The translations under genes were made by a program, and so were the position numbers. 5,557 nt of DNA from JAUREX01 sp044356825 (GTDB lineage: Bacteria; Pseudomonadota; Alphaproteobacteria; Rhodobacterales; Rhodobacteraceae): positions 1 through 5,557 of the forward strand of contig JBIKVM010000193.1 in the NCBI GenBank assembly GCA_044356825.1, in the 5' to 3' direction. How positions within the stretch are numbered: the stretch's first letter is position 1; each line of letters opens with the position of its first letter. The notes under the pieces were generated by a model. That model was not told the DNA's origin, ran no database searches, and saw only the letters and a program-made list of their open reading frames with translations. Positions 1 through 5,103 of this stretch are shown piece by piece.

Positions 1-1113
1 GAGCGTCGCCGCGAAGAGATGCCCCCCCGTGCCGTCGGCCACGAAGAAGATCGCATCCGTCGTCGCGGGGTTCAGCGCGGCCTCGAGGCTCGCGCGCCCC
101 GGATTGGCGATCGGCCCGGGCGGCAAACCATTGATGACATAGGTGTTATATTCCACCTTGCCATGCAGCCGCGCCTCCGTCGCGCCCTCCTTGTCCGATT
201 GGCGGATCTCGCGCCGCTGGCTCATGTCGCCCCGCGTGATGCCGTAGATGATCGTGGGGTCGGTCTGCAGCGGCATGCCCGCCCGCATCCGGTTCACGAA
301 TACCCCCGCCACCATCGGCCGCTCGGCCGCAAGCCCCGTCTCCTTCTCCACGATCGACGCCATGATGAGGGCCTCCTCCGGCGTCGCATAGGGCAGCCCC
401 TCGGCCCGATTCGCCCACAGCTCGGCGATGATTCGCGCCTGCCGGTCGGCCATCATCTGCACGACCGCCGCCCGCTCGGTCCCCTCGGGCACCTCGTAGC
501 TGTCGGGCGCGAGGCTCCCCTCGGGCGGCACGGCCGCCACCTCGCCCGCAAGGAAGTCCGCGGCCTTCAGCCCCTCGACCACCTGCCAGCTCGTCACCCC
601 CTCGGCCAGCGTCACCCGCAGCCGCACCCCGTCCTCGGCCCGGATCGCGCCATAGCCCTCGGGCGCCGGCGCGCCGGCCTCGAAGCGCATCGCCTCCACA
701 TAGGCCCCCGCCACGGGGTCGAGGGTGCGCACCACCGTCTCGGCCGCGACCACCCCGATCCGCAGGTTGATCTCCGAGCCGCAGGTCGATTGCCCGCCCC
801 GCGTGATGATCCCGAGGATCGCCTCCATCGAACTCCCGGGCGGCACGAGGTAGCTGCCAAAGCGCAGATCGCCCGACTTGCCCGTGTAATCGGCGCCGAC
901 GCGAAAGAGCCACGGATGGCTCACCGCCCCCGCCGCCTCGAGCCGCGCGCTCACCTCGCCGATCCGGTCGCCGCGATCGACCCGCAGGCAGATCGCCTGC
1001 GCCAGAGGCCCCGGCGCCTCGAAGGCCATGCGCGCCCAGCCGAGCCCGACCGCAAGCGCCACCAGCACGACGATGAAAAGCGTGAGCGCGTTCGAGGCGA
1101 TCGCGCGCCACAT
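1..1113 (-). CDS. mltG: Endolytic murein transglycosylase MltG (YceG family), 3' end cut off by window edge
   Basis: Inner-membrane lytic transglycosylase that cleaves nascent peptidoglycan glycan strands and is thought to set strand length. 371 codons are open from the ATG at 1113 to the window edge with no stop. Residues 7-28 form one N-terminal membrane anchor (LTLFIVVLVALAVGLGW), with the rest periplasmic. Residues about 41-105 look like the LysM-like part. The catalytic part carries the family signature ASIVEKETG (252-260), whose first Glu, 256, matches E. coli Glu218 as I recall it. It is followed by VFVNRM, LQTDPTIIYG (282-291), EYNTYVINGLPPGPIANPG (321-339) and FVADGTGGHLF (357-367). 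Perhaps 15-25 C-terminal residues are missing. The start lies 3 bp after the fabF stop, with only G-rich sequence as ribosome site, so translational coupling to fabF is likely. Residues about 108-165 form an insert not in E. coli MltG. Family identity is certain. Confidence 0.95.
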   Translation of the reverse strand, partial: MWRAIASNALTLFIVVLVALAVGLGWARMAFEAPGPLAQAICLRVDRGDRIGEVSARLEAAGAVSHPWLFRVGADYTGKSGDLRFGSYLVPPGSSMEAILGIITRGGQSTCGSEINLRIGVVAAETVVRTLDPVAGAYVEAMRFEAGAPAPEGYGAIRAEDGVRLRVTLAEGVTSWQVVEGLKAADFLAGEVAAVPPEGSLAPDSYEVPEGTERAAVVQMMADRQARIIAELWANRAEGLPYATPEEALIMASIVEKETGLAAERPMVAGVFVNRMRAGMPLQTDPTIIYGITRGDMSQRREIRQSDKEGATEARLHGKVEYNTYVINGLPPGPIANPGRASLEAALNPATTDAIFFVADGTGGHLFAATL

Positions 1114-1116
1114 CCC

Positions 1117-2373
1117 CTAGACCCGCCCGAGCACGAGGCTCGCGTTGGTGCCGCCGAAACCGAAGGAATTCGACAGCGCGATCCCGATGTCGCGCCGCAC
1201 CGCCCGGTTCGGCGCCAGATCGAGCCGCGCCTCGACCGCCGGCTGATCGAGGTTGATCGTCGGCGGCGCCACCTGATCGCGGATCGCGAGCACGCAGAAG
1301 ATCGCCTCGACCGCCCCCGCCGCGCCCAGAAGATGCCCGATCGAGGATTTCGTCGAACTCATCGTCGCGCGCCCGGCCGCATCGCCCAGAAGCCGCTCGA
1401 CAGCCGCAAGCTCGATCACGTCGGCCATGGTCGAGGTGCCGTGCGCGTTGATGTAATCGACCCGCTCGGGCCCGATCCCCGCCCGCCGCAGCGCTGCCTG
1501 CATCGACCGATACCCCCCCTCGCCGTCCTCGGAGGGCGCGGTGATGTGATAGGCATCGCCCGACAGGCCATAGCCCAGCACCTCGGCATAGATCCGTGCG
1601 CCGCGCGCCTTGGCGTGCTCGAGCTCCTCGAGCACCACGACCCCCGCCCCCTCGCCCATCACGAAGCCGTCGCGGTCGGCGTCATAGGGGCGCGAGGCCG
1701 CCTGCGGCTGGTCGGCGCGCTTGGTCGAGAGCGCCTTGCACGCGTTGAAGCCCGCGATCCCGATCTCGCAGATCGCGGCCTCGGCCCCGCCCGCCACCAT
1801 CACGTCGGCATCGCCCCACTGGATCAGCCGCGCCGCGTCCCCGATCGCATGCGCCCCCGTCGAGCACGCCGTCACCACCGCATGGTTGGGCCCCTTGAAG
1901 CCGAAGCGGATCGACACCTGCCCCGAGATGAGGTTGATGAGCGCGCCGGGGATGAAGAACGGGCTCACCCGCCGCGGGCCCTTCTCGGCAATGAGCAGCG
2001 CCGTCTCGGCGATCGTGCCGAGCCCCCCGATCCCCGATCCGATCAGCACGCCCGTGCGCTCGGCCTCCTCGGTCGTGCGCGGCTCCCAGCCGGAATCGCG
2101 CACCGCCTGCGTCGCGGCGGCCATGCCATAGAGGATGAAGTCATCAACCTTGCGCCGGTCCTTGGCGTCCATCCAGTCGTCGGCGTTGAAGGTGCCGTCC
2201 GTGCCATCGCCGAGCGGCACCTCGCAGGCATAGCTCGTGGCGACGCGCGAGGCATCGAAGCGCGTGATCGGCCCCGCGCCCGACTGGCCGGCGATCAGCC
2301 GCGACCATGTCGCCTCGACCCCCGACGCAAGCGGCGTCACCAGCCCGAGTCCCGTCACCACCACACGCCGCAT
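1117..2373 (-). CDS. fabF: 3-oxoacyl-[acyl-carrier-protein] synthase II (KAS II)
   Basis: Condenses acyl-ACP with malonyl-ACP to extend the chain by two carbons in type II fatty acid synthesis in the cytoplasm. The 418-residue protein matches the family length (E. coli about 413). The thiolase-fold start VVVTGLGLVTPLASG is present. The nucleophile Cys170 sits in TACSTGAHAIGDA. The two catalytic histidines are His311 in NAHGTST and His347 in SSIGHLLGAAGA, with Lys342 in the same block. The glycine-rich end SNSFGFGGTNASLVL (401-415) is also typical. The frame is open upstream, but the ATG at 2373 is chosen because the homologous protein begins there (MRRVVVTGLG) and AGGGGGG lies just upstream. 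An in-frame ATG at 2397 would place that ribosome site inside the gene. The gene lies 169 bp downstream of acpP, behind a hairpin, and 3 bp before mltG. KAS II rather than KAS I is indicated by overall similarity and by linkage to acpP. Confidence 0.97.
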   Translation of the reverse strand: MRRVVVTGLGLVTPLASGVEATWSRLIAGQSGAGPITRFDASRVATSYACEVPLGDGTDGTFNADDWMDAKDRRKVDDFILYGMAAATQAVRDSGWEPRTTEEAERTGVLIGSGIGGLGTIAETALLIAEKGPRRVSPFFIPGALINLISGQVSIRFGFKGPNHAVVTACSTGAHAIGDAARLIQWGDADVMVAGGAEAAICEIGIAGFNACKALSTKRADQPQAASRPYDADRDGFVMGEGAGVVVLEELEHAKARGARIYAEVLGYGLSGDAYHITAPSEDGEGGYRSMQAALRRAGIGPERVDYINAHGTSTMADVIELAAVERLLGDAAGRATMSSTKSSIGHLLGAAGAVEAIFCVLAIRDQVAPPTINLDQPAVEARLDLAPNRAVRRDIGIALSNSFGFGGTNASLVLGRV

Positions 2374-2409
2374 CGTCGCCCCCCTAGCCGCACGCATCCC
2401 CCGGGTCCG

Positions 2410-2438
2410 CAGATACACGCCCGCTGGCCTGCCCGCAA
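2410..2438 (-). promoter_or_regulatory. Weak candidate promoter for fabF-mltG
   Basis: On the minus strand, TTGCGG (2433-2438) is separated by 17 bp from TATCTG (2410-2415). Each box matches only three of six consensus positions, though TTG is the best kept part of the -35 in alphaproteobacteria. It lies just after the acpP terminator-like hairpin. It would start a transcript near 2403, giving a leader of about 30 nt to fabF. The position is sensible and the sequence match is poor, so chance is a real alternative. Confidence 0.25.
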
Positions 2439-2475
2439 CATCGCCGCCCGCAAGCACCGCACGGCCCGGAAATGC

Positions 2476-2502
2476 CGAAGGCACCCGCAAGGGGTGCCTT
2501 CG
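2476..2502 (-). terminator. Intrinsic terminator or attenuator hairpin between acpP and fabF
   Basis: A perfect 11-bp inverted repeat, CGAAGGCACCC (2476-2486) and GGGTGCCTTCG (2492-2502), is separated by a 5-nt loop. On the minus strand it begins about 40 nt after the acpP stop. It is followed by GCATTTCC, so the U-tract is short (three U). Such stems with weak U-tracts are common in GC-rich alphaproteobacteria. The likely effect is partial termination, leaving a short abundant acpP mRNA and less read-through to fabF-mltG. It may also shield the acpP 3' end from exonucleases. Confidence 0.7.
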
Positions 2503-2542
2503 CCTGCCGTCATCTATGGGCGGGGCCGATGGAACGGGCCGC

Positions 2543-2779
2543 TCAGCCCTGCGCCTCGGTGATGAATTTGACCGCATCGCCAAAGGTCTGGATCGTCTCG
2601 GCGGCGTCGTCGGGGATCTCGATCCCGAACTCTTCCTCGAAGGCCATCACCAGCTCGACCGTGTCGAGGCTGTCGGCCCCGAGGTCGTCGATGAAAGATG
2701 CGCTTTCCGTGACCTTCTCGGCATCGACGCCCAGATGCTCCACGACGATCTTCTTCACCCGATCCGCGATATCGCTCAT
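2543..2779 (-). CDS. acpP: Acyl carrier protein
   Basis: Small acidic cytoplasmic protein that carries growing acyl chains on a phosphopantetheine arm and delivers them to FabG, FabF and other synthase enzymes. The 78-residue length is standard. The attachment site is Ser37 in the signature DDLGADSLDTVELVM (31-45). The helix II recognition residues that follow, including EEEFGIEIPD (48-57), are also present, as is the usual start MSDIADRVKKIVVEHLGVD. The ATG at 2779 has a purine-rich ribosome site (GAGGGAGAG) about 4 nt upstream. The gene has its own promoter candidate and is followed by a clear hairpin, fitting a product needed in large molar excess over its partner enzymes. Identification is secure. 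Confidence 0.98.
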   Translation of the reverse strand: MSDIADRVKKIVVEHLGVDAEKVTESASFIDDLGADSLDTVELVMAFEEEFGIEIPDDAAETIQTFGDAVKFITEAQG

Positions 2780-2854
2780 GATCTCTCCCTCTGATGGCGG
2801 CGGGCGCCCCCCGCCTTTAATTCCCAGCCGGGGCTCCCCCGACGTTCGGTGCGG

Positions 2855-2882
2855 CCTATAGCACAGTCACTGCCGGTCGCAA
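2855..2882 (-). promoter_or_regulatory. Candidate promoter of acpP with a leader of about 70 nt
   Basis: On the minus strand, TTGCGA (2877-2882) is followed after 16 bp by TATAGG (2855-2860). A TGC directly before the -10 box makes it an extended -10. The expected start is near 2848. The leader contains a GC hairpin at 2799-2815 (six pairs, five-base loop) that ends about 20 nt before the start codon and leaves the ribosome site free. The spacer is AT-richer than its surroundings. No start-site data are available, so this rests on sequence alone. Confidence 0.5.
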
Positions 2883-2890
2883 ACGCTTTC

Positions 2891-2914
2891 GCCGCCCGCA
2901 CGGGACCGGACGGC
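2891..2914 (-). terminator. Possible weak terminator hairpin directly after fabG
   Basis: GCCGCCCG (2891-2898) and CGGACGGC (2907-2914) pair over eight positions, one of them a G-U wobble in the minus-strand RNA, with an 8-nt loop. The stem starts at the base after the fabG stop. Downstream there is GAAAGCGTTTGCG rather than a proper U-tract, and this overlaps the -35 region proposed for acpP. It may be an mRNA-end stabiliser, an inefficient terminator, or a chance product of GC-rich sequence. Confidence 0.3.
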
Positions 2915-3652
2915 TCAGATCATCGCCATGCCGCCGTTGACATGGATCGTGGCACCCGTGACATACCCCGCCTCGGTGCTCGACAGATAGAGAACGGCCG
3001 CCGCGACCTCCTCGGGCGTGCCCATCCTGCCCATCGGGATCCGCCCCATCATCGCGCCCCGCTGCGCCTCGTTCAGGCCAACCGTCATGGCAGTGTCGAT
3101 GAAGCCCGGCGCCACCACGTTCACGGTGATGCCCCGGCTGGCGACCTCAGCCGCAAGCGCCTTCGACATGCCCACCAACCCGGCCTTTGCCGCGGCATAG
3201 TTCGCCTGCCCCGGATTGCCCGTCGCCCCGACGATTGAGGAAATGCCGACGATGCGGCCCCAGCGCGCCTTCATCATGCCCCTGATCGCCGCCCGGCACA
3301 GCCTGAAGCTTGCGGTCAGGTTGACGTCGACCACCGCCTGCCAGTCGGCATCGGACATCCGCATGGCCAGCCCATCGCGCGTGATGCCTGCGTTGTTCAC
3401 GAGGATGTCGACCGCCCCCGCCGCCTCGGCCGCCTTACCGATCAGCGCATCGACCGCCACCGGGTCGGACAGATCGCAGGGCACCACATGCGCCCGCCCG
3501 CCAAGTTCGGCCGCCAGTGCCGCCAGCGGCCCCTCGCGCGTGCCCGACAGCACCACGGTCGCGCCGGCGCCATGCAGCGTCCGCGCGATCGCGGCACCGA
3601 TTCCGCCCGAGGCCCCGGTGACCAGCGCCACCTTGCCAGAAAGATCGAACAT
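2915..3652 (-). CDS. fabG: 3-oxoacyl-[acyl-carrier-protein] reductase
   Basis: NADPH-dependent reductase that converts 3-ketoacyl-ACP to 3-hydroxyacyl-ACP, the first reduction of each fatty acid elongation round. It is a short-chain dehydrogenase of 245 residues, the usual length. The cofactor loop is TGASGGIG (12-19), and NNAG (86-89) is the structural SDR motif. The catalytic set is Asn111, Ser139 (GISSIVG), Tyr152 and Lys156 (NYAAAKAG). The C-terminus, YVTGATIHVNGGMAMI, is the one typical of FabG rather than of general SDR enzymes. The ATG at 3652 is preceded by a run of six G about 4 nt upstream. The gene lies 70 bp after rplI and 135 bp before acpP. No good promoter is seen in front of it, so it may depend on read-through from the ribosomal genes. 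Linkage to acpP and fabF supports FabG over another SDR. Confidence 0.96.
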   Translation of the reverse strand: MFDLSGKVALVTGASGGIGAAIARTLHGAGATVVLSGTREGPLAALAAELGGRAHVVPCDLSDPVAVDALIGKAAEAAGAVDILVNNAGITRDGLAMRMSDADWQAVVDVNLTASFRLCRAAIRGMMKARWGRIVGISSIVGATGNPGQANYAAAKAGLVGMSKALAAEVASRGITVNVVAPGFIDTAMTVGLNEAQRGAMMGRIPMGRMGTPEEVAAAVLYLSSTEAGYVTGATIHVNGGMAMI

Positions 3653-3690
3653 GCCGCCCCCCGCGATCAGACCGGCGCGCGCCGTCCCGA

Positions 3691-3712
3691 GGCGGCCCCT
3701 GACGGGGCCGCC
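3691..3712 (-). terminator. GC-rich hairpin after rplI, without a U-tract
   Basis: A perfect 9-bp stem, GGCGGCCCC (3691-3699) with GGGGCCGCC (3704-3712), closes a four-base loop and begins 10 nt after the rplI stop. No U-tract follows in the minus-strand RNA (TCGGGACGG). It could be an attenuator or an mRNA-end stabiliser separating the ribosomal genes from fabG. It is not a classical intrinsic terminator. A 12-bp palindrome CGGCGCGCGCCG (3673-3684) lies just beyond it. Confidence 0.45.
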
Positions 3713-3722
3713 CCGCGCTGAA

Positions 3723-4295
3723 TCACGCCTCGTCGGTCGCCGCGCCGCCGATGTCGCCCAGCAGCTCGGCCATCTCGGATTCAGCCGCAGCCTCGGCCGC
3801 GGCCGCGAGTTCCTGGATCGACTTGCCCGAGGCCTGCAGTTGCGCCTCCTCGGCCGAGCGCGCGACGTTGATCGAGACCTTGGCGCTCACCTCCGGATGC
3901 AGCACGACGGTCACGCCATGCAGCCCCAGCTCCTTGATCGGACGGTCGAGTTCGATCTGAGCGCGATCGACGGCAAAGCCCGCCGCGTGCGCAGCTTCGG
4001 CCGCATCGCGCGCCGTCACCGAACCATAGAGCGCCCCGCTGTCGGAAGCCTGGCGAATGACGACGAAGATCTGCCCGTCGAGCGATGCCGCCACGGCCTG
4101 TGCCGCAGCACGCGATTCGCTGTTTCGCACTTCGAGGTCGGCCTTGCGGCTCGCGAAGTTCGCGATGTTGGCCTCGGTGGCGCGCAGCGCCTTGCCCTGC
4201 GGCAACAGGAAGTTGCGCGCATAGCCGTCGCGCACCTTCACGACCTCGCCCATGTGGCCGAGTTTCGCGACGCGCTGAAGAAGAATGACCTGCAT
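3723..4295 (-). CDS. rplI: 50S ribosomal protein L9
   Basis: L9 binds 23S rRNA near the base of the L1 stalk and reaches out toward the neighbouring ribosome; it helps frame maintenance. The N-terminal RNA-binding domain carries the full family signature: Gly13, Gly16, Val21, Gly24, Tyr25, Asn28, Phe29, Leu30, Gly34 and Ala36. A long connecting helix follows (about 41-75), then the C-terminal domain containing SGALYGSVT (86-94) and the conserved HPEV block (133-136). The protein is 190 residues against about 149 in E. coli. The extra 40 residues are rich in Ala and Glu and look helical. The ATG at 4295 has a strong ribosome site (GAGGGGGG) that overlaps the rpsR stop, with a 10-bp gap between the genes, so coupled translation with rpsR is likely. 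Identification is secure. Confidence 0.97.
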   Translation of the reverse strand: MQVILLQRVAKLGHMGEVVKVRDGYARNFLLPQGKALRATEANIANFASRKADLEVRNSESRAAAQAVAASLDGQIFVVIRQASDSGALYGSVTARDAAEAAHAAGFAVDRAQIELDRPIKELGLHGVTVVLHPEVSAKVSINVARSAEEAQLQASGKSIQELAAAAEAAAESEMAELLGDIGGAATDEA

Positions 4296-4305
4296 CTCGC
4301 CCCCC

Positions 4306-4533
4306 TCACTTCACCGCATAGGGCAGCAGCGCAAGGAACCGCGCCCGCTTGATTGCCCGCGCGAGTTCGCGCTGTTTCTTGGCCGAAACGGCCGTGATGC
4401 GCGCCGGCACGATCTTGCCGCGCTCCGAGATGTAGCGCTGCAGAAGGCGCACGTCCTTGTAGTCGATGGCCGGAGCGTTGGCGCCCGAGAACGGGCAGAC
4501 CTTGCGGCGGCGGAAGAACGGTTTGGTTGCCAT
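4306..4533 (-). CDS. rpsR: 30S ribosomal protein S18
   Basis: S18 pairs with S6 and binds the central domain of 16S rRNA on the 30S platform. The protein is 75 residues, the normal length. It begins MATKPFFRRRKVCPFSG and includes the conserved core IDYKDVRLLQRYISERGKI (23-41) and the basic C-terminal block ITAVSAKKQRELARAIKRAR (46-65), ending LLPYAVK. The frame continues upstream to a TTG at 4551. The ATG at 4533 is chosen because known S18 proteins begin there and because GAGGGAGAG lies about 8 nt before it, overlapping the rpsF stop. The rpsF gap is 14 bp. The position between rpsF and rplI is the usual bacterial arrangement. Confidence 0.97.
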   Translation of the reverse strand: MATKPFFRRRKVCPFSGANAPAIDYKDVRLLQRYISERGKIVPARITAVSAKKQRELARAIKRARFLALLPYAVK

Positions 4534-4547
4534 GTTATCGCTCTCCC

Positions 4548-4967
4548 TCAATCCCGGCCGCGGTCGCGGTCGCCCCGGTCGCCCCGGTCGCCACGATCCC
4601 GATCGCCACGGTCGCCGCGGTCGCGGTCGCCCCGCTCGCGATCATCGCGCTTCTGCATCTGAACGCTCGGGCCCTCGTCATGGGCATCGACGCGGATCGA
4701 GAGGACGCGCATCACGTCGTCGTGCAGGCGGGCCAGACGCTCCATCTCCTGCACGGCGCCCGCGGGGGCGTCGGTGCGCAAAAAGGCGTAATGCCCCTTG
4801 CGGTTCTTGTTGATCTTGTAGGCCATAGTCTTGAGGCCCCAGTATTCCTGGCCCGCGACCGACCCGCCGTTGTCGGTGATGACGGCGGAAAAATGTTCGA
4901 TCAGCCCTTCGGCCTGCGCATTCGTCAGGTCCTGGCGGGCGATCAGAACATGCTCATAGAGAGGCAT
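4548..4967 (-). CDS. rpsF: 30S ribosomal protein S6 with an Arg/Asp/Gly repeat tail
   Basis: S6 is the partner of S18 on the 30S platform. The protein is 139 residues. Residues 1-95 form the S6 fold: it starts MPLYEHVLIARQDL, has the GLIEHFSAVITDNGG helix (21-35), and carries the conserved block EYWGLKTMAYKINKNRKGHY (41-60). Residues about 107-139 are a low-complexity tail of Arg, Asp, Gly and a single Glu, built from GDR and DRGDR units. It is highly charged and probably disordered. The frame runs on to a GTG at 5075, but the ATG at 4967 is chosen because the S6 family begins there. GGAGA lies 4 nt before it, and the upstream extension would cover the leader and reach the promoter -10. It is the first gene of rpsF-rpsR-rplI. 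The leader may carry S6:S18 autoregulation, which is an inference. Confidence 0.96.
   Translation of the reverse strand: MPLYEHVLIARQDLTNAQAEGLIEHFSAVITDNGGSVAGQEYWGLKTMAYKINKNRKGHYAFLRTDAPAGAVQEMERLARLHDDVMRVLSIRVDAHDEGPSVQMQKRDDRERGDRDRGDRGDRDRGDRGDRGDRDRGRD
4551..4649 (-). repeat. Imperfect 9-nt tandem repeats encoding the S6 tail
   Basis: The region is made of imperfect GGCGACCGG/C (Gly-Asp-Arg) and GACCGC (Asp-Arg) units over roughly 100 bases, ending a few bases before the rpsR ribosome site. Unit lengths are all multiples of three, so gain or loss of units would keep the frame. This fits the family habit of charged C-terminal S6 tails in related bacteria, as recalled, and it is a natural site for length change between strains. 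Confidence 0.7.
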
Positions 4968-5060
4968 GCGATCTCCGATCTGCAAGGCGCATTTCACCGG
5001 ACGGGCTTCCTTCCGCCCCCGTCCACGAGGGATGCGCCGGTCAAGGAACCTGCGGAAGGA
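4968..5060 (-). promoter_or_regulatory. rpsF leader with competing stems; candidate S6:S18 autoregulatory region
   Basis: The likely transcript leader of about 93 nt carries three perfect pairings. Stem A is TCCTTCCGC (RNA made from 5052-5060) with GCGGAAGGA (5008-5016). Stem B is GGACGGG (5018-5024) with CCCGTCC (4999-5005). Stem C is GGCGCAT (5032-5038) with ATGCGCC (4986-4992). B nests inside C. A crosses both, and the 2-nt link between A and B is too short for a pseudoknot, so A and B+C should exclude each other. Bacterial rpsF leaders are known to carry an S6:S18-binding motif centred on a CCG. A CCG followed by GTG occurs here at 4996-5000. Fit to the published motif was not tested. Confidence 0.45.
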
Positions 5061-5066
5061 CGCCGC

Positions 5067-5094
5067 CTTATACACGGCCCCCCGCCCGGCGCAA
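5067..5094 (-). promoter_or_regulatory. Candidate promoter of rpsF-rpsR-rplI
   Basis: TTGCGC (5089-5094) and TATAAG (5067-5072), read on the minus strand, are 16 bp apart. The -10 box matches five of six consensus positions and is preceded by GTG. The -35 box keeps the important TTG. The predicted start is near 5060, at the beginning of stem A of the leader. The -35 lies only 9 bp beyond the stop of the peroxiredoxin gene, so the ribosomal operon appears to start in its own right. This is the best promoter in the window. Confidence 0.6.
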
Positions 5095-5103
5095 GCCGCG
5101 CCT

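Noticed and set aside
146..1111. A 321-codon minus-strand frame starting with GTG inside the mltG start region.
   Set aside because: It is shifted by one frame against mltG. Only the frame from the ATG at 1113 gives the membrane anchor and the IVEKET and LQTDPT motifs.
19..2562. An 847-codon plus-strand open frame spanning the mltG and fabF region.
   Set aside because: It lies antisense to two well-supported genes, and its translation is a Arg/His/Pro/Asp-rich sequence with no recognisable domain. Long antisense frames arise from codon bias in GC-rich genomes.
3673..3684. A 12-bp palindrome, CGGCGCGCGCCG, as a possible operator.
   Set aside because: It consists only of G and C in a very GC-rich spacer, and there is no second copy or nearby promoter to support an operator role.
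3216..4352. A 378-codon plus-strand open frame opposite fabG and rplI.
   Set aside because: It crosses two secure genes and a spacer, with low-complexity translation and no motif; it is a shadow of the coding strand.
4551..4649. Short regular repeats that could suggest a CRISPR-like array.
   Set aside because: Units are 6-9 bases without spacers and are in frame with S6; they encode a low-complexity tail.
5086..5102. A small GGCGC/GCGCC hairpin as a terminator of the peroxiredoxin gene.
   Set aside because: Only five base pairs, no U-tract, and it overlaps the -35 box of rpsF.
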